Notes under the pieces: generated by a model
What the model saw: the letters and a program-made list of their open reading frames with translations, nothing else
Told to the model about the DNA's origin: nothing
Database searches by the model: none
Translations under genes and position numbers: made by a program
In this document: one piece after another, positions 22,617 through 30,314 of the stretch
Numbering within the stretch: the first letter of the stretch is position 1
Layout: each line of letters starts with the position of its first letter
Origin: Sediminicultor sp035648055
GTDB taxonomy: Bacteria > Atribacterota > Phoenicimicrobiia > Phoenicimicrobiales > Phoenicimicrobiaceae
Length of the DNA: 34,984 nt
Reading direction: 5' to 3'
Assembly: GCA_035648055.1 (NCBI GenBank)
Contig: DASRMF010000036.1
Span: forward strand, 1 to 34,984

Positions 22617-23945
22617 ATGAAAAAAATGACCAAAGAGATGATTTTAAATAAAGCTAAAGAATTAAATATAAAATTTATAAGATTAAGATTTACCGATATT
22701 CTGGGAATGCCCAAGAATGTAGAAATTCCGGTAAGAGAACTGGAGAAAGCTCTTGATGGGGAGATTATGTTTGATGGCTCTTCTATACAGGGTTTTGTGC
22801 GGATTGAGGAATCAGATATGTATTTAAAACCAGATTACTCTACTTTTATGATAAACCCCTGGGAAGAAGAGAAAGATGTTGCCAGGATTACCTGTGATGT
22901 TTATAATCCTGATGGTTCGCCCTTTAATGGTTGTCCTAGAAATAATCTAAAGAGAGTTTTAAAAGAAGTGGAAGAGATGGGATATGACACTAACTTTGGG
23001 CCAGAGATGGAATTTTTCCTCTTTTTCAGGGATCAAGAAGGGAAGGCGACCACCCTGACCCATGATCAAGGTGGCTATTTCGACCTTTTACCCGTTGATC
23101 TGGGAGAAGAGGCCAGAAGGGACATGGTCATTGCTCTGGAAAAATTAGGGTTTGAAATTGAAGCAGCCCATCATGAAGTGGCTCCCGGCCAACACGAGAT
23201 TGATTTTAAATATTGCGATGCTCTTACTGCAGCCGATAGAATAATGACTTTGAAACTGACCAGTAAAACCATCGCCTCAAAGCATAATTTACATGTGACC
23301 TTTATGCCCAAGCCTATTTTTGGAATAGCTGGCTCAGGAATGCATACTCATATATCATTATTTAAAAATGGTAATAATATATTTTATGACTCGAATGGTA
23401 AATATCAATTGAGCAAAGAAGCGCTATATTTTATAGGTGGACTATTAAAACATGCTAAGGGATTTACTGCTATTAACAATCCTTTAGTGAATTCTTATAA
23501 GAGATTAACCCCTGGTTACGAAGCCCCGGTATATATTGCCTGGTCAGAGAGAAACCGCAGCCCTTTAATTAGAGTACCTGCAGCTAGAGGAGTAGGTACC
23601 AGAGCAGAACTGAGAAGTCCTGATCCATCCTGTAACCCTTACTTAGCTTTTGCAGTAATGATAAAAGCAGGAATGGATGGAATTAAAAATAAGATTGATC
23701 CGGGAGAGCCGGTGAGTCAAAATATTTATACTATGAGCAAAGAAGAAAAAAAATCTTTAGGCATTGAAAATTTGCCTTCTACCTTGAAAGAAGCTTTATT
23801 AGAATTAGATAAGGACGAAGTAATAAAATCTGCCTTAACCACTCATATTTTAGAAAATTATGTCGATGCCAAGGAAGAGGAGTGGGAAGCCTATCGAATG
23901 CAAGTACACCAGTGGGAATTGGATAAATATTTAACGATTTATTAA
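22617..23945 (+). CDS. glnA: Glutamine synthetase, type I (alpha-like)
   Basis: GlnA makes glutamine from glutamate, ammonia and ATP. Motifs are RFTDILGMPKNVEIP, FDGSSIQGF from residue 52, the metal-binding GPEMEFFLF (E130, E132), APGQHEIDFKY, GSGMHTHISL and NRSPLIRVPAARG. At 442 aa it is the short GSI-alpha form found in Firmicutes and thermophiles. The adenylylation tyrosine loop of GSI-beta enzymes is not evident, so feedback inhibition is more likely than adenylylation. ATG 22617 follows AAGGAGG; ATG 22626 is also possible. Confidence 0.96.
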   Translation: MKKMTKEMILNKAKELNIKFIRLRFTDILGMPKNVEIPVRELEKALDGEIMFDGSSIQGFVRIEESDMYLKPDYSTFMINPWEEEKDVARITCDVYNPDGSPFNGCPRNNLKRVLKEVEEMGYDTNFGPEMEFFLFFRDQEGKATTLTHDQGGYFDLLPVDLGEEARRDMVIALEKLGFEIEAAHHEVAPGQHEIDFKYCDALTAADRIMTLKLTSKTIASKHNLHVTFMPKPIFGIAGSGMHTHISLFKNGNNIFYDSNGKYQLSKEALYFIGGLLKHAKGFTAINNPLVNSYKRLTPGYEAPVYIAWSERNRSPLIRVPAARGVGTRAELRSPDPSCNPYLAFAVMIKAGMDGIKNKIDPGEPVSQNIYTMSKEEKKSLGIENLPSTLKEALLELDKDEVIKSALTTHILENYVDAKEEEWEAYRMQVHQWELDKYLTIY

Positions 23946-23976
23946 CAAACAGCTTATAGCTTATAGCGTGTAGGGT

Positions 23977-24047
23977 GTAGGGGCTCGATTCATCGAGCCC
24001 GCAAGAAAATTTATCATAATCCCGGGTTGGATAAACCCAACCCCTAC
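23977..24047. repeat. REP/BIME-like double hairpin, copy 3 (most complete)
   Basis: GTAGGGG (23977) and CCCCTAC (24047) bound the element. The left hairpin is GGGCTCGAT-TC-ATCGAGCCC, perfectly paired. The right hairpin is GGGTTGG-ATAAA-CCCAACCC. On each strand a unit reads GTAG followed by a hairpin, the layout of REP units recognised by REP-associated (RAYT) transposases. It lies 31 bases after glnA, where it could also act as a transcript-end structure. Confidence 0.8.
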
Positions 24048-24108
24048 AAAACAAAATTGTGAATTCTGGAAGACAGGATCTCGTCTGTTGTTAACTAAAC
24101 GCTATAAT

Positions 24109-24164
24109 GTACGAGATACAAGATACGAACGACGAATTAACTCTGGCTTCTGACTCCTGAATAC
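24109..24164. repeat. heptamer array upstream of the threonine aldolase gene
   Basis: Eight heptamers in phase: GTACGAG, ATACAAG, ATACGAA, CGACGAA, TTAACTC, TGGCTTC, TGACTCC, TGAATAC. The CTGACTC-CTGAAT words recur at 9313 and 16555. The array ends 13 bases before the Shine-Dalgarno sequence of the next gene. Confidence 0.7.
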
Positions 24165-24176
24165 TTTATATTTTTT

Positions 24177-24183
24177 GGAGGTG
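24177..24183 (+). promoter_or_regulatory. Shine-Dalgarno that sets a non-canonical start
   Basis: GGAGGTG is the only strong binding site near the threonine aldolase gene. The next in-frame ATG, GTG or TTG is the TTG at 24254, about 70 bases away. In-frame ATT (24188) and ATC (24191) are correctly spaced, so initiation most likely uses one of these. Confidence 0.7.
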
Positions 24184-24187
24184 TATA

Positions 24188-25252
24188 ATTATCAGTACTT
24201 TTAAGAAAAAAATAAATTTAAAAAAAATTGATTTAAGAAGTGATACGGTTACCTTGCCGACAGATGAGATGCGAGAAGCTATGAATAATGCTGAAGTAGG
24301 AGATGATGTTTACCAAGAAGACCCCACAGTAAATAGACTAGAAGGATTAGCTGCAAAGAAGATAGGGAAAGAGGCAGCATTATTTGTGGCCAGTGGTACT
24401 ATGGGAAATCTTACAGCGGTATTAACTCATTGCCAAAGAGGAGATGAAGTAATTTTAGAGACGGACTCCCACATATATTATTATGAAGTGGGAGGTATGT
24501 CGGCGGTAGCAGGAGTGATACCTCGGTTAGTTACCGGAGATAAGGGAATTCTTAATCCTCAGGATATTAAAAGGGCATTGAGAGAGGAAAATCTTCATTA
24601 CCCTAAGACGACTTTAATCTGTGTGGAAAATACTCATAATCGTGCCGGAGGAACAATTATTCCTCCTGAGATAATCGAAGCAATCTGCCAATTAGCCCAT
24701 CAACGAAATATTCAAGTTCATTTAGACGGGGCTCGAATATTTAATGCTGCTATAGCTTTAAATATTAAACCCGCTCTTCTCGCCAAAGATGTTGATTCAG
24801 TGATGTTCTGTCTTTCTAAAGGTCTTAGTGCTCCAGTAGGTTCGATTTTAGCAGGTTCAAAAGAATTTATTCAAAGAGCCCGTAAAAATAGAAAGATGCT
24901 GGGGGGAGGAATGAGGCAGGCAGGTATTTTAGCAGCAGCTGGGATAATTGCTCTTGAAAATATGGTAGAACGATTGGAAGAAGACCACAAAAACGCCCGA
25001 ATTTTAGGAGAGGGTTTGGCTAATATAAGTGGAATAAAAGTTGATTTAGAAACAGTTCAGACTAATATGGTTTGTTTTGACCTTAATAAATCTGGTATGG
25101 ATACTCACCAATTTTTACCCAAGTTAGCAGAGTATAATATATTAGGTTCGCCTCGGCCACCTACTAAAGTTCGTTTGGTTACTCATTACGGAATTAGTGA
25201 AGATGATATTCATGCCACTATAAAGGCAATTAAAGAGATAGTAAAAAATTAG
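24188..25252 (+). CDS. ltaE: Low-specificity threonine aldolase (probable ATT start)
   Basis: This PLP enzyme cleaves L-threonine or L-allo-threonine to glycine and acetaldehyde. Counting from ATT 24188, the motif DLRSDTVTLPT is at 15-25, HLDGAR at 178-183, and the PLP lysine is K211 in LSKGLSAPVGS; length is 354 aa. The conserved DLRSDT segment lies upstream of the first ordinary start (TTG 24254), so starting there would amputate it. An in-frame TGA at 24158 limits extension. GGAGGTG supports ATT 24188 or ATC 24191. Function is sure; the exact start is inferred. Confidence 0.88.
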   Translation: MISTFKKKINLKKIDLRSDTVTLPTDEMREAMNNAEVGDDVYQEDPTVNRLEGLAAKKIGKEAALFVASGTMGNLTAVLTHCQRGDEVILETDSHIYYYEVGGMSAVAGVIPRLVTGDKGILNPQDIKRALREENLHYPKTTLICVENTHNRAGGTIIPPEIIEAICQLAHQRNIQVHLDGARIFNAAIALNIKPALLAKDVDSVMFCLSKGLSAPVGSILAGSKEFIQRARKNRKMLGGGMRQAGILAAAGIIALENMVERLEEDHKNARILGEGLANISGIKVDLETVQTNMVCFDLNKSGMDTHQFLPKLAEYNILGSPRPPTKVRLVTHYGISEDDIHATIKAIKEIVKN

Positions 25253-25415
25253 TTAACCAGTTAGATGGTTACTTGGTTAATTGGCTAAGAAAACAGAAGA
25301 CAAATACGAATCTCGTGAAGAAGATAGAAGTTAAAATGTTGGTCAGTTAGTTATTCGTTTATGCGGTAATCTTCTTAACTAAGCAACCAACTAACCAGGT
25401 AAACAAGTAACCAAG
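25248..25415. repeat. octamer arrays on both strands, potential long hairpin
   Basis: Positions 25248-25287 are octamers ATTAGTTA, ACCAGTTA, GATGGTTA, CTTGGTTA and ATTGGCTA; the first contains the ltaE stop codon. Positions 25338-25369 hold GTTGGTCA, GTTAGTTA, TTCGTTTA and TGCGGTAA. Positions 25376-25415 are TAACTAAG, CAACCAAC, TAACCAGG, TAAACAAG and TAACCAAG, which is the first family on the other strand. The 25290-25331 stretch reads as heptamers (AAGACAA, ATACGAA, TCTCGTG). The outer arms could pair. Confidence 0.8.
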
Positions 25416-25433
25416 TACAGGGAGGTTTTACTT

Positions 25434-25865
25434 TTGCAAGCTTTACCAGGATATAAAAAATGTTTTGTTTGTGGGAAAGATAATCCCATCGGTTTAAATA
25501 TCACTTTTTTTAGGGATCAAGATAAAATGAGAGCGGAGTTTATTCCCGAATCGAAACACCAGGGTTTTAAAGGAATTGTTCACGGAGGAATATTGTTTTC
25601 TATTTTAGATGAAATAATGGGTAGAACTGCAATTATAAGTAAGGATGTTATGACTATGACCGTAGAAGTAAACATCAAATACAGAAAAAAAGCTCTGGTA
25701 GGGGAAAAAATTATCTTTACCGCGCAGATGACTAAAGATTTAGGCAGAATGATTGAGGCTCAAGCGGAAGCTCGTTCAGAAGATGGTGCTTTATTGGCGG
25801 AGGCAAAGGGGAGGTTTATAGTTATATCTAAGGAGATGCAGAAAGAAGTAGAAGAATATATGTAA
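25434..25865 (+). CDS. Hotdog-fold thioesterase (PaaI/4HBT type)
   Basis: This is a 143-aa single-domain hotdog protein, probably an acyl-CoA or acyl-ACP thioesterase. The N-terminus has the motif CFVCGKDNPIGL (10-21), common in a subgroup of these proteins. It is followed by the active-site region GIVHGGILFSILDEIMG with HGG at 50-52 and D59/E60, then TVEVNIKYRKKALVGEKI. The start is TTG behind GGGAGG. It stands alone between repeat-filled gaps. The substrate cannot be told from the sequence. Confidence 0.85.
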   Translation: MQALPGYKKCFVCGKDNPIGLNITFFRDQDKMRAEFIPESKHQGFKGIVHGGILFSILDEIMGRTAIISKDVMTMTVEVNIKYRKKALVGEKIIFTAQMTKDLGRMIEAQAEARSEDGALLAEAKGRFIVISKEMQKEVEEYM

Positions 25866-25942
25866 TACTAATCTTAAATTAATTTAATTGCATAGGAATT
25901 TTCTTTTTCTGTAAGCCCTAATTTATATCTCGTATATCGTTG

Positions 25943-26045
25943 GCTGGTTAGTTGGTTATCTGGTTAGCTAGTTGAAGAATTAATACTAAACTTATTAACC
26001 AACAAACCAGCCAACTAGTAAACTAAATAATAACGACTAATTTAA
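25943..26045. repeat. opposed octamer arrays upstream of fxsA
   Basis: Positions 25943-25974 are GCTGGTTA, GTTGGTTA, TCTGGTTA and GCTAGTTG. Positions 25996-26027 are TAACCAAC, AAACCAGC, CAACTAGT and AAACTAAA, the same family on the other strand, so the arms can pair (TGGCTGGTTAGTTGGTTA with TAACCAACAAACCAGCCA). Positions 26031-26045 (TAACGACTAATTTAA) match the end of leader repeat D. The gap holds no gene. Confidence 0.75.
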
Positions 26046-26089
26046 GGATATTTTACTAAAAATATTTTAATTATAAATTGGAGTAAACG

Positions 26090-26485
26090 ATGTTTTTTAC
26101 CAAACTATTAATACTATTTATAATAATTCCAGTAACAGAACTATATATTTTAATTGAAGTGGGGAAGAGAATAGGAAGTTTAACTACAATCAGTATAATT
26201 ATTTTTACGGGGATATTAGGAGCTTATTTGGTAAAAAATCAGGGTTTTATGATATTAAAGAAGATTCAGAACGATTTAAATGATGGAATCATGCCGGGAG
26301 ATAGCTTAATTCAAGGAGCAATTATTTTGGCCGGAGGTATATTACTTCTTACTCCCGGTTTTGTTACAGATACAGTGGGTTTTATTTTTTTAATACCCGT
26401 CAGCAGAAACGTAATTAAAAAATATTTACTGAAATGGCTAAAAGGAAAGATAGAAAAGGGTAATGTTTATTACAAAGAATTTTAA
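26090..26485 (+). CDS. fxsA: FxsA family membrane protein
   Basis: FxsA is a small inner-membrane protein; its overexpression in E. coli alleviates F exclusion of phage T7, and its normal role is unclear. The sequence has about four hydrophobic segments and the family phrases IIIPVTELYILIEVGKRIG, GILGAYLVKNQG and GGILLLTPGFVTDTVGFIFLIP, then a basic tail. Length is 131 aa. GGAG lies just upstream of the ATG. It precedes acpS by 53 bases. Confidence 0.88.
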   Translation: MFFTKLLILFIIIPVTELYILIEVGKRIGSLTTISIIIFTGILGAYLVKNQGFMILKKIQNDLNDGIMPGDSLIQGAIILAGGILLLTPGFVTDTVGFIFLIPVSRNVIKKYLLKWLKGKIEKGNVYYKEF

Positions 26486-26538
26486 ATTATCTAGCTAATT
26501 AATAACTGATAGAGAAAAATTAATAAGTAAAAGGATAG

Positions 26539-26934
26539 ATGCTCTTGATTATAGGTTGTGGAATAGATTTAGTTAAAATAGAAAGAATAGAAAAAATAAT
26601 TAAAAGATGGGGAAATAATTTTAACTCCAGGATATTTACTCCCCTAGAGAGAAATTATTGTGAAAAAAAGAAGGACAACAAATATCAATCTTATGCTGGG
26701 AAATTTGCCGCCAAAGAAGCACTATTAAAAGCATTGGGATTAGGCTTAAGAGGGGCTAATTGGAAAGAGATTGAAATAAAAAATGATGAGCTAGGGCAAC
26801 CTATTATAGACACATTCGGAAAATTAAAAAATATCGCTTCAACAAGAGGAGTTAACAAGTATTTTATCACCATATCTCATACCAAAGAATATGCTATTTC
26901 CCAGGTAATTCTTGAAGGCACACTTGAAAAATAA
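26539..26934 (+). CDS. acpS: Holo-[acyl-carrier-protein] synthase
   Basis: AcpS transfers the 4'-phosphopantetheine arm from CoA to the acyl carrier protein. The two magnesium-binding motifs are present: GCGIDLVKIERI (D10) and GKFAAKEALLKALG (E60). Length is 131 aa, typical of the trimeric AcpS class. The acpS-nnr-alr order, here with fxsA before it, recurs in many Gram-positive bacteria. A large repeat-filled gap follows. Confidence 0.95.
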   Translation: MLLIIGCGIDLVKIERIEKIIKRWGNNFNSRIFTPLERNYCEKKKDNKYQSYAGKFAAKEALLKALGLGLRGANWKEIEIKNDELGQPIIDTFGKLKNIASTRGVNKYFITISHTKEYAISQVILEGTLEK

Positions 26935-26945
26935 AAATCAATACT

Positions 26946-27071
26946 GATTCGTATCTTGTATTCTAGTATAGAGCGAGCGTTTAGCGTAATTAGTTGTTAG
27001 TGAATAGCATAATTAAGATATAGTATCTAGCATTGAGTATATAGCAAAGAGATAGTAAGATAGAAATTAGA
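26946..27071. repeat. long heptamer array after acpS
   Basis: Reading in 7s from 26946, phase seems to hold for about 17 units: GATTCGT, ATCTTGT, ATTCTAG, TATAGAG, then CGAGCGT, TTAGCGT, AATTAGT, TGTTAGT, GAATAGC, and later GTATCTA, GCATTGA, GTATATA, GCAAAGA, GATAGTA. Some units are too degenerate to judge by eye. No gene is seen. Confidence 0.6.
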
Positions 27072-27079
27072 AGTCAGAT

Positions 27080-27156
27080 GTAGGGGCACGATGCATCGTG
27101 CCCAGGGTATAACAAAAGACAATAAAAAAGGAAGGCACAATTCATTGTGCCCCTAC
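27080..27156. repeat. REP/BIME-like double hairpin, copy 4 (variant stems)
   Basis: GTAGGGG (27080) and CCCCTAC (27156) bound two hairpins. The left one is a perfect 20-base palindrome, GGGCACGATGCATCGTGCCC. The right one is GGCACAAT-TC-ATTGTGCC. Compared with copy 3, both sides of the stem have changed together (CTCGAT/ATCGAG to CACGAT/ATCGTG and CACAAT/ATTGTG). Confidence 0.8.
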
Positions 27157-27168
27157 AAAATCGTAAAA

Positions 27169-27246
27169 ACTGTAAACCGATAACTGAAAACTAAAAACTT
27201 GTATTTAAAACTAACGACTAATTTAATTGGATAATTGGTCAATTAA
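27169..27246 (+). repeat. leader repeat D upstream of nnr, plus octamers
   Basis: This aligns with 16614-16670 over about 55 bases; the 28 bases 27199-27226 equal 16643-16670 exactly. It also reads as heptamers (ACTGTAA, ACCGATA, ACTGAAA, ACTAAAA, ACTTGTA). Three octamers follow (TTAATTGG, ATAATTGG, TCAATTAA), reaching to within 20 bases of the nnr start. Confidence 0.7.
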
Positions 27247-27264
27247 TTTAAGGGGAGTTATCTT

Positions 27265-28809
27265 ATGAAGGTAGTTACCAGCCAACAAATTAGAGAAATT
27301 GATCGGAAAGCAATAGAAGAAAATAATCTATCTGGCCTTATTTTGATGGAAAATGCTGGATTAAGAATATTTCAAAGTCTGAAAAATATTTATCCTGATT
27401 TAAGATTAAAAAAGATTATCATCTTTGCTGGATCGGGCAATAATGGGGGAGATGGTTTTGTAGTTGCTCGTCATCTTTATAACTACGGAGCGAAAGTAAA
27501 AGTATTTCTCCTCACCCCTTTTAATAAAATTAAAGGCGAAGCAGAAGAAAATTTAAATATAATTAATAAAATGAGAGTCGAATTAATCGAGGCAGAAACT
27601 ACGAAACTCGAAGAAATACAAAAAGCCATACAAAATTCTGATTTGATTATTGATGCCATATTGGGAACCGGATTACAAGGGAAGGTGACTGGTTTAAAAG
27701 CTAAGATAATAGATTTGATTAATATTGCTAACAAAGAAGTAGTTGCAATTGATGTTCCTTCTGGTTTAGATGCAGATACAGGAAAGATTGAAGGACCATG
27801 CATCAAGGCAGCTCATACCATTACTTTAGCTCTACCAAAAATTGGTTTATTGATTTTTCCCGGAGCGAGCTATGCGGGAAAGATAACAATAGAAGACATT
27901 GGCATACCCTCTTATCTTCTAAAAAATAATAAAATAAAAACTAATATGGTAACCAAAGAGATAGTCAAACCACTTTTACCTTTTCGTGCAACCTATTCCC
28001 ATAAAGGTTCTTTTGGCAAAGTCTTAATTTTAGCTGGTTCGGCGGGCATGACTGGTGCAGCATATTTAGCCAGCGAAGCAGCTATGAGAAGCGGAGCAGG
28101 CATTGTGGTATTGGGAATTCCTAGAAGTTTGAATCCAATAATGGAAGTAAAATTAACCGAAGTTATGACCCTTCCTCTTGCCGAAACGGAAAAACAGTCT
28201 TTAGGAGAAGAAGCAGAAGAAACAATTTCAAAATTAATGAAAAATTATTCTGTATTAGGGATAGGTCCTGGTATTTCCCGACAAGCAGAGACTCAAAGAT
28301 TAGTTAGAAAAATTATAGAAAAATCTAATATTCCTTTGGTTGTTGATGCCGATGCAATATATGCCTTAAGTGAGGATCCTACCATATTGAAAAAGACTAA
28401 AACTCCTCTGGTGATTACTCCCCATCCCGGGGAAATAGCTAAATTAATAAATAAGGATGTAGATTATATTTTAAATAATCAATTAGATATTACCAGAGAA
28501 ATTGCTCAAAAATATGGAATTGTAGTAGTTTTAAAAGGAGCTAGAACAATAATTGCTAACAAAGAAGGAGAAACCTATATCAATGTTGGTGATAATTCAG
28601 GAATGGCTACCGGAGGTTCGGGGGATGTTCTGACTGGAATAATTTGCAGCTTAATAGCCCAGGGTGCTGATAATTTTTCTGCAGCAATAACCGGAGTTTA
28701 CATCCATACTCTGGCCGGCGATTTAGCCCGGGGCATCAAGGGAGAAAGAGGTATGATAGCCGGTGATATTTTGTCTCAAGTTCCTCAGGCTTTTTTAAAT
28801 TCGGAATAA
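27265..28809 (+). CDS. nnr: Bifunctional NAD(P)HX epimerase/dehydratase
   Basis: Nnr repairs hydrated NADH and NADPH. The N-terminal YjeF-type epimerase domain (about 1-215) carries GSGNNGGDGFVVARH near residue 56-70 and VPSGLDADTG. The C-terminal ADP-dependent dehydratase domain (about 235-510) has AGSAGMTGAAYLASEAAMRSGAG, TPHPGEIA and the nucleotide-binding GSGDVLTG at 451-458. Length is 514 aa, a normal fusion. GGGGAG precedes the ATG. alr starts 20 bases after its stop. Confidence 0.96.
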   Translation: MKVVTSQQIREIDRKAIEENNLSGLILMENAGLRIFQSLKNIYPDLRLKKIIIFAGSGNNGGDGFVVARHLYNYGAKVKVFLLTPFNKIKGEAEENLNIINKMRVELIEAETTKLEEIQKAIQNSDLIIDAILGTGLQGKVTGLKAKIIDLINIANKEVVAIDVPSGLDADTGKIEGPCIKAAHTITLALPKIGLLIFPGASYAGKITIEDIGIPSYLLKNNKIKTNMVTKEIVKPLLPFRATYSHKGSFGKVLILAGSAGMTGAAYLASEAAMRSGAGIVVLGIPRSLNPIMEVKLTEVMTLPLAETEKQSLGEEAEETISKLMKNYSVLGIGPGISRQAETQRLVRKIIEKSNIPLVVDADAIYALSEDPTILKKTKTPLVITPHPGEIAKLINKDVDYILNNQLDITREIAQKYGIVVVLKGARTIIANKEGETYINVGDNSGMATGGSGDVLTGIICSLIAQGADNFSAAITGVYIHTLAGDLARGIKGERGMIAGDILSQVPQAFLNSE

Positions 28810-28829
28810 TTAAAAAAGGGGAAAATAAA

Positions 28830-30008
28830 ATGCAAAAGTTATTGGGTCCTACCTGGGTAGAAATAAATCTTGATGCAATTGCAAACAATGTGAAAAATAT
28901 CAAAAAGTTAATAGGTGAAGAAAAAGAATTAATGGCGGTAGTTAAAGGCAATGCTTACGGGCATGATGTTCTGGAAATAGCTTCAGTAGTTTTAAATAAC
29001 GGAGCTACAAGATTAGCGGTCGCTCGTTTAGAAGAAGGTATTTTTCTCCGCAAAAGCGGTATTACTGTACCTATTTTAGTCCTCGGTTTAACTTTGAAGC
29101 AACAAGCAGAACTATTGGTATCATATAATATAACTCCTACAGTGAGTGAATATGAGAGGATAGAAAAACTTTCTGATTCAGCGTTTAAAGAAGACAAAAT
29201 AGTTAAGGTTCATCTTAAAGTAGATACGGGTATGGGAAGAATAGGAATATCCCCTAACCATGTTTTAAATTTTATTAAAAAAGTAAAGGTTTTGAAAAAT
29301 GTGGAAATAGAAGGCATCTTTACCCATTTTTCAGTTGCTGATGAGAAAGATAAGACATATACTGAAAAACAATTTAAAAAATTTATGGAAGTTTTAACTA
29401 TTTTAGAAAAAGAAGAAATAAGAATTCCGGTAAAACATGTAGGAAATAGTGCTACACTTCTTGATTTACCACATATGTGGTTAGATTTAGTAAGGTCGGG
29501 AATCTCTGTATACGGACTTTATCCTTCAAGAGAGGTGCAGAAGACTGTAAAACTAATTCCTGCTCACAGTTTTAAAACTCGAATAGTTTTTTTAAAAGAA
29601 TTGTTTACGGGAGAATCTATCGGTTATGGTCGAACTTATACTACCAAGAAAAAAAGAACAGTTGTTGCTTCTTTACCAGTAGGTTATGCTGATGGTTATA
29701 ATCGACTACTTTCTAATCAAGGAGAGGTTTTGGTAAGAGGAAGGCGTTTTCCTATAATCGGGCGGGTATGTATGGATCAAACCATGATAGATGTTACTGA
29801 TCTTCCTCAAGTGGAAATAGGTGACGAAGTGATACTTTGGGGAAGACAGGGACAAGAAGAAATAAGCGTAGAAGAAATAGCAGATAAAATTGGGACTATT
29901 AATTACGAAATTGTTCATATGCCTGATAAAAAACGAGTTCCTAAATTATTTATTAAAAATGGAAGACCCTGGAAGATTAAAACTATGTTAGGGGAAAAAT
30001 TACTGTAG
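28830..30008 (+). CDS. alr: Alanine racemase
   Basis: Alr supplies D-alanine for peptidoglycan. The PLP lysine is K39 in VVKGNAYGHD, and the second catalytic base is probably Y266 in SIGYGRTY. Other motifs are VDTGMGRIGI, RSGISVYGLYPS, VGYADGYNR and IGRVCMDQTMIDVTD. Length is 392 aa. Start ATG follows GGGGA. The close nnr-alr pairing is widely conserved. Together with the racemase at 14354, the organism has two fold-III racemases in 15 kb. Confidence 0.97.
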   Translation: MQKLLGPTWVEINLDAIANNVKNIKKLIGEEKELMAVVKGNAYGHDVLEIASVVLNNGATRLAVARLEEGIFLRKSGITVPILVLGLTLKQQAELLVSYNITPTVSEYERIEKLSDSAFKEDKIVKVHLKVDTGMGRIGISPNHVLNFIKKVKVLKNVEIEGIFTHFSVADEKDKTYTEKQFKKFMEVLTILEKEEIRIPVKHVGNSATLLDLPHMWLDLVRSGISVYGLYPSREVQKTVKLIPAHSFKTRIVFLKELFTGESIGYGRTYTTKKKRTVVASLPVGYADGYNRLLSNQGEVLVRGRRFPIIGRVCMDQTMIDVTDLPQVEIGDEVILWGRQGQEEISVEEIADKIGTINYEIVHMPDKKRVPKLFIKNGRPWKIKTMLGEKLL

Positions 30009-30013
30009 CAAAA

Positions 30014-30310
30014 TAGCGTATAGCGTTTAGCGTAGGGCGTTTAGAAATACAGTGATGAGTGATGAGTAATAAGAAAAGAGTTAGATAGTTAATTGGTTAC
30101 CTGGAACAAATCCGTATCTCGTAAGGAAAATAAAAGGCAGAAGACAGAGAGAAACAGTGATGAATAATATATTATAAGTAAATATTTGTATATTCCAAAT
30201 TGTAGGTTTTTTCTCTTTTTGCCATTTAAATACGAACGCAATACGCAATACGATATACTAACGATTAATTTAATTGGTCAATGGGTGAATAGGAGAATTG
30301 GTGAATAAGT
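30014..30310. repeat. alr-tsaE gap: heptamer and octamer arrays up to the start codon
   Basis: Positions 30014-30041 hold TAGCGTA, TAGCGTT, TAGCGTA and GGGCGTT. Positions 30052-30072 hold GTGATGA twice and GTAATAA, as at 3770. Positions 30081-30104 are octamers (TTAGATAG, TTAATTGG, TTACCTGG). Positions 30108-30184 are heptamers (AAATCCG, TATCTCG, TAAGGAA, ... GGCAGAA, GACAGAG). Positions 30237-30257 hold CGCAATA twice and CGATATA. Positions 30271-30310 are octamers (TAATTGGT, CAATGGGT, GAATAGGA, GAATTGGT, GAATAAGT), ending four bases before the tsaE ATG. No gene or terminator is seen. Confidence 0.75.
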
Positions 30311-30314
30311 TAAG

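Noticed and set aside
24254..25252. TTG 24254 as the threonine aldolase start
   Set aside because: It would remove the conserved DLRSDTVT segment, and no ribosome binding site precedes it; the strong site at 24177-24183 points to 24188 or 24191.
26946..27224. A CRISPR array, suggested by regular repeats
   Set aside because: The repeats are 7-8 bp contiguous words without spacers, there are no identical 25-40-bp direct repeats, and no cas gene is present.
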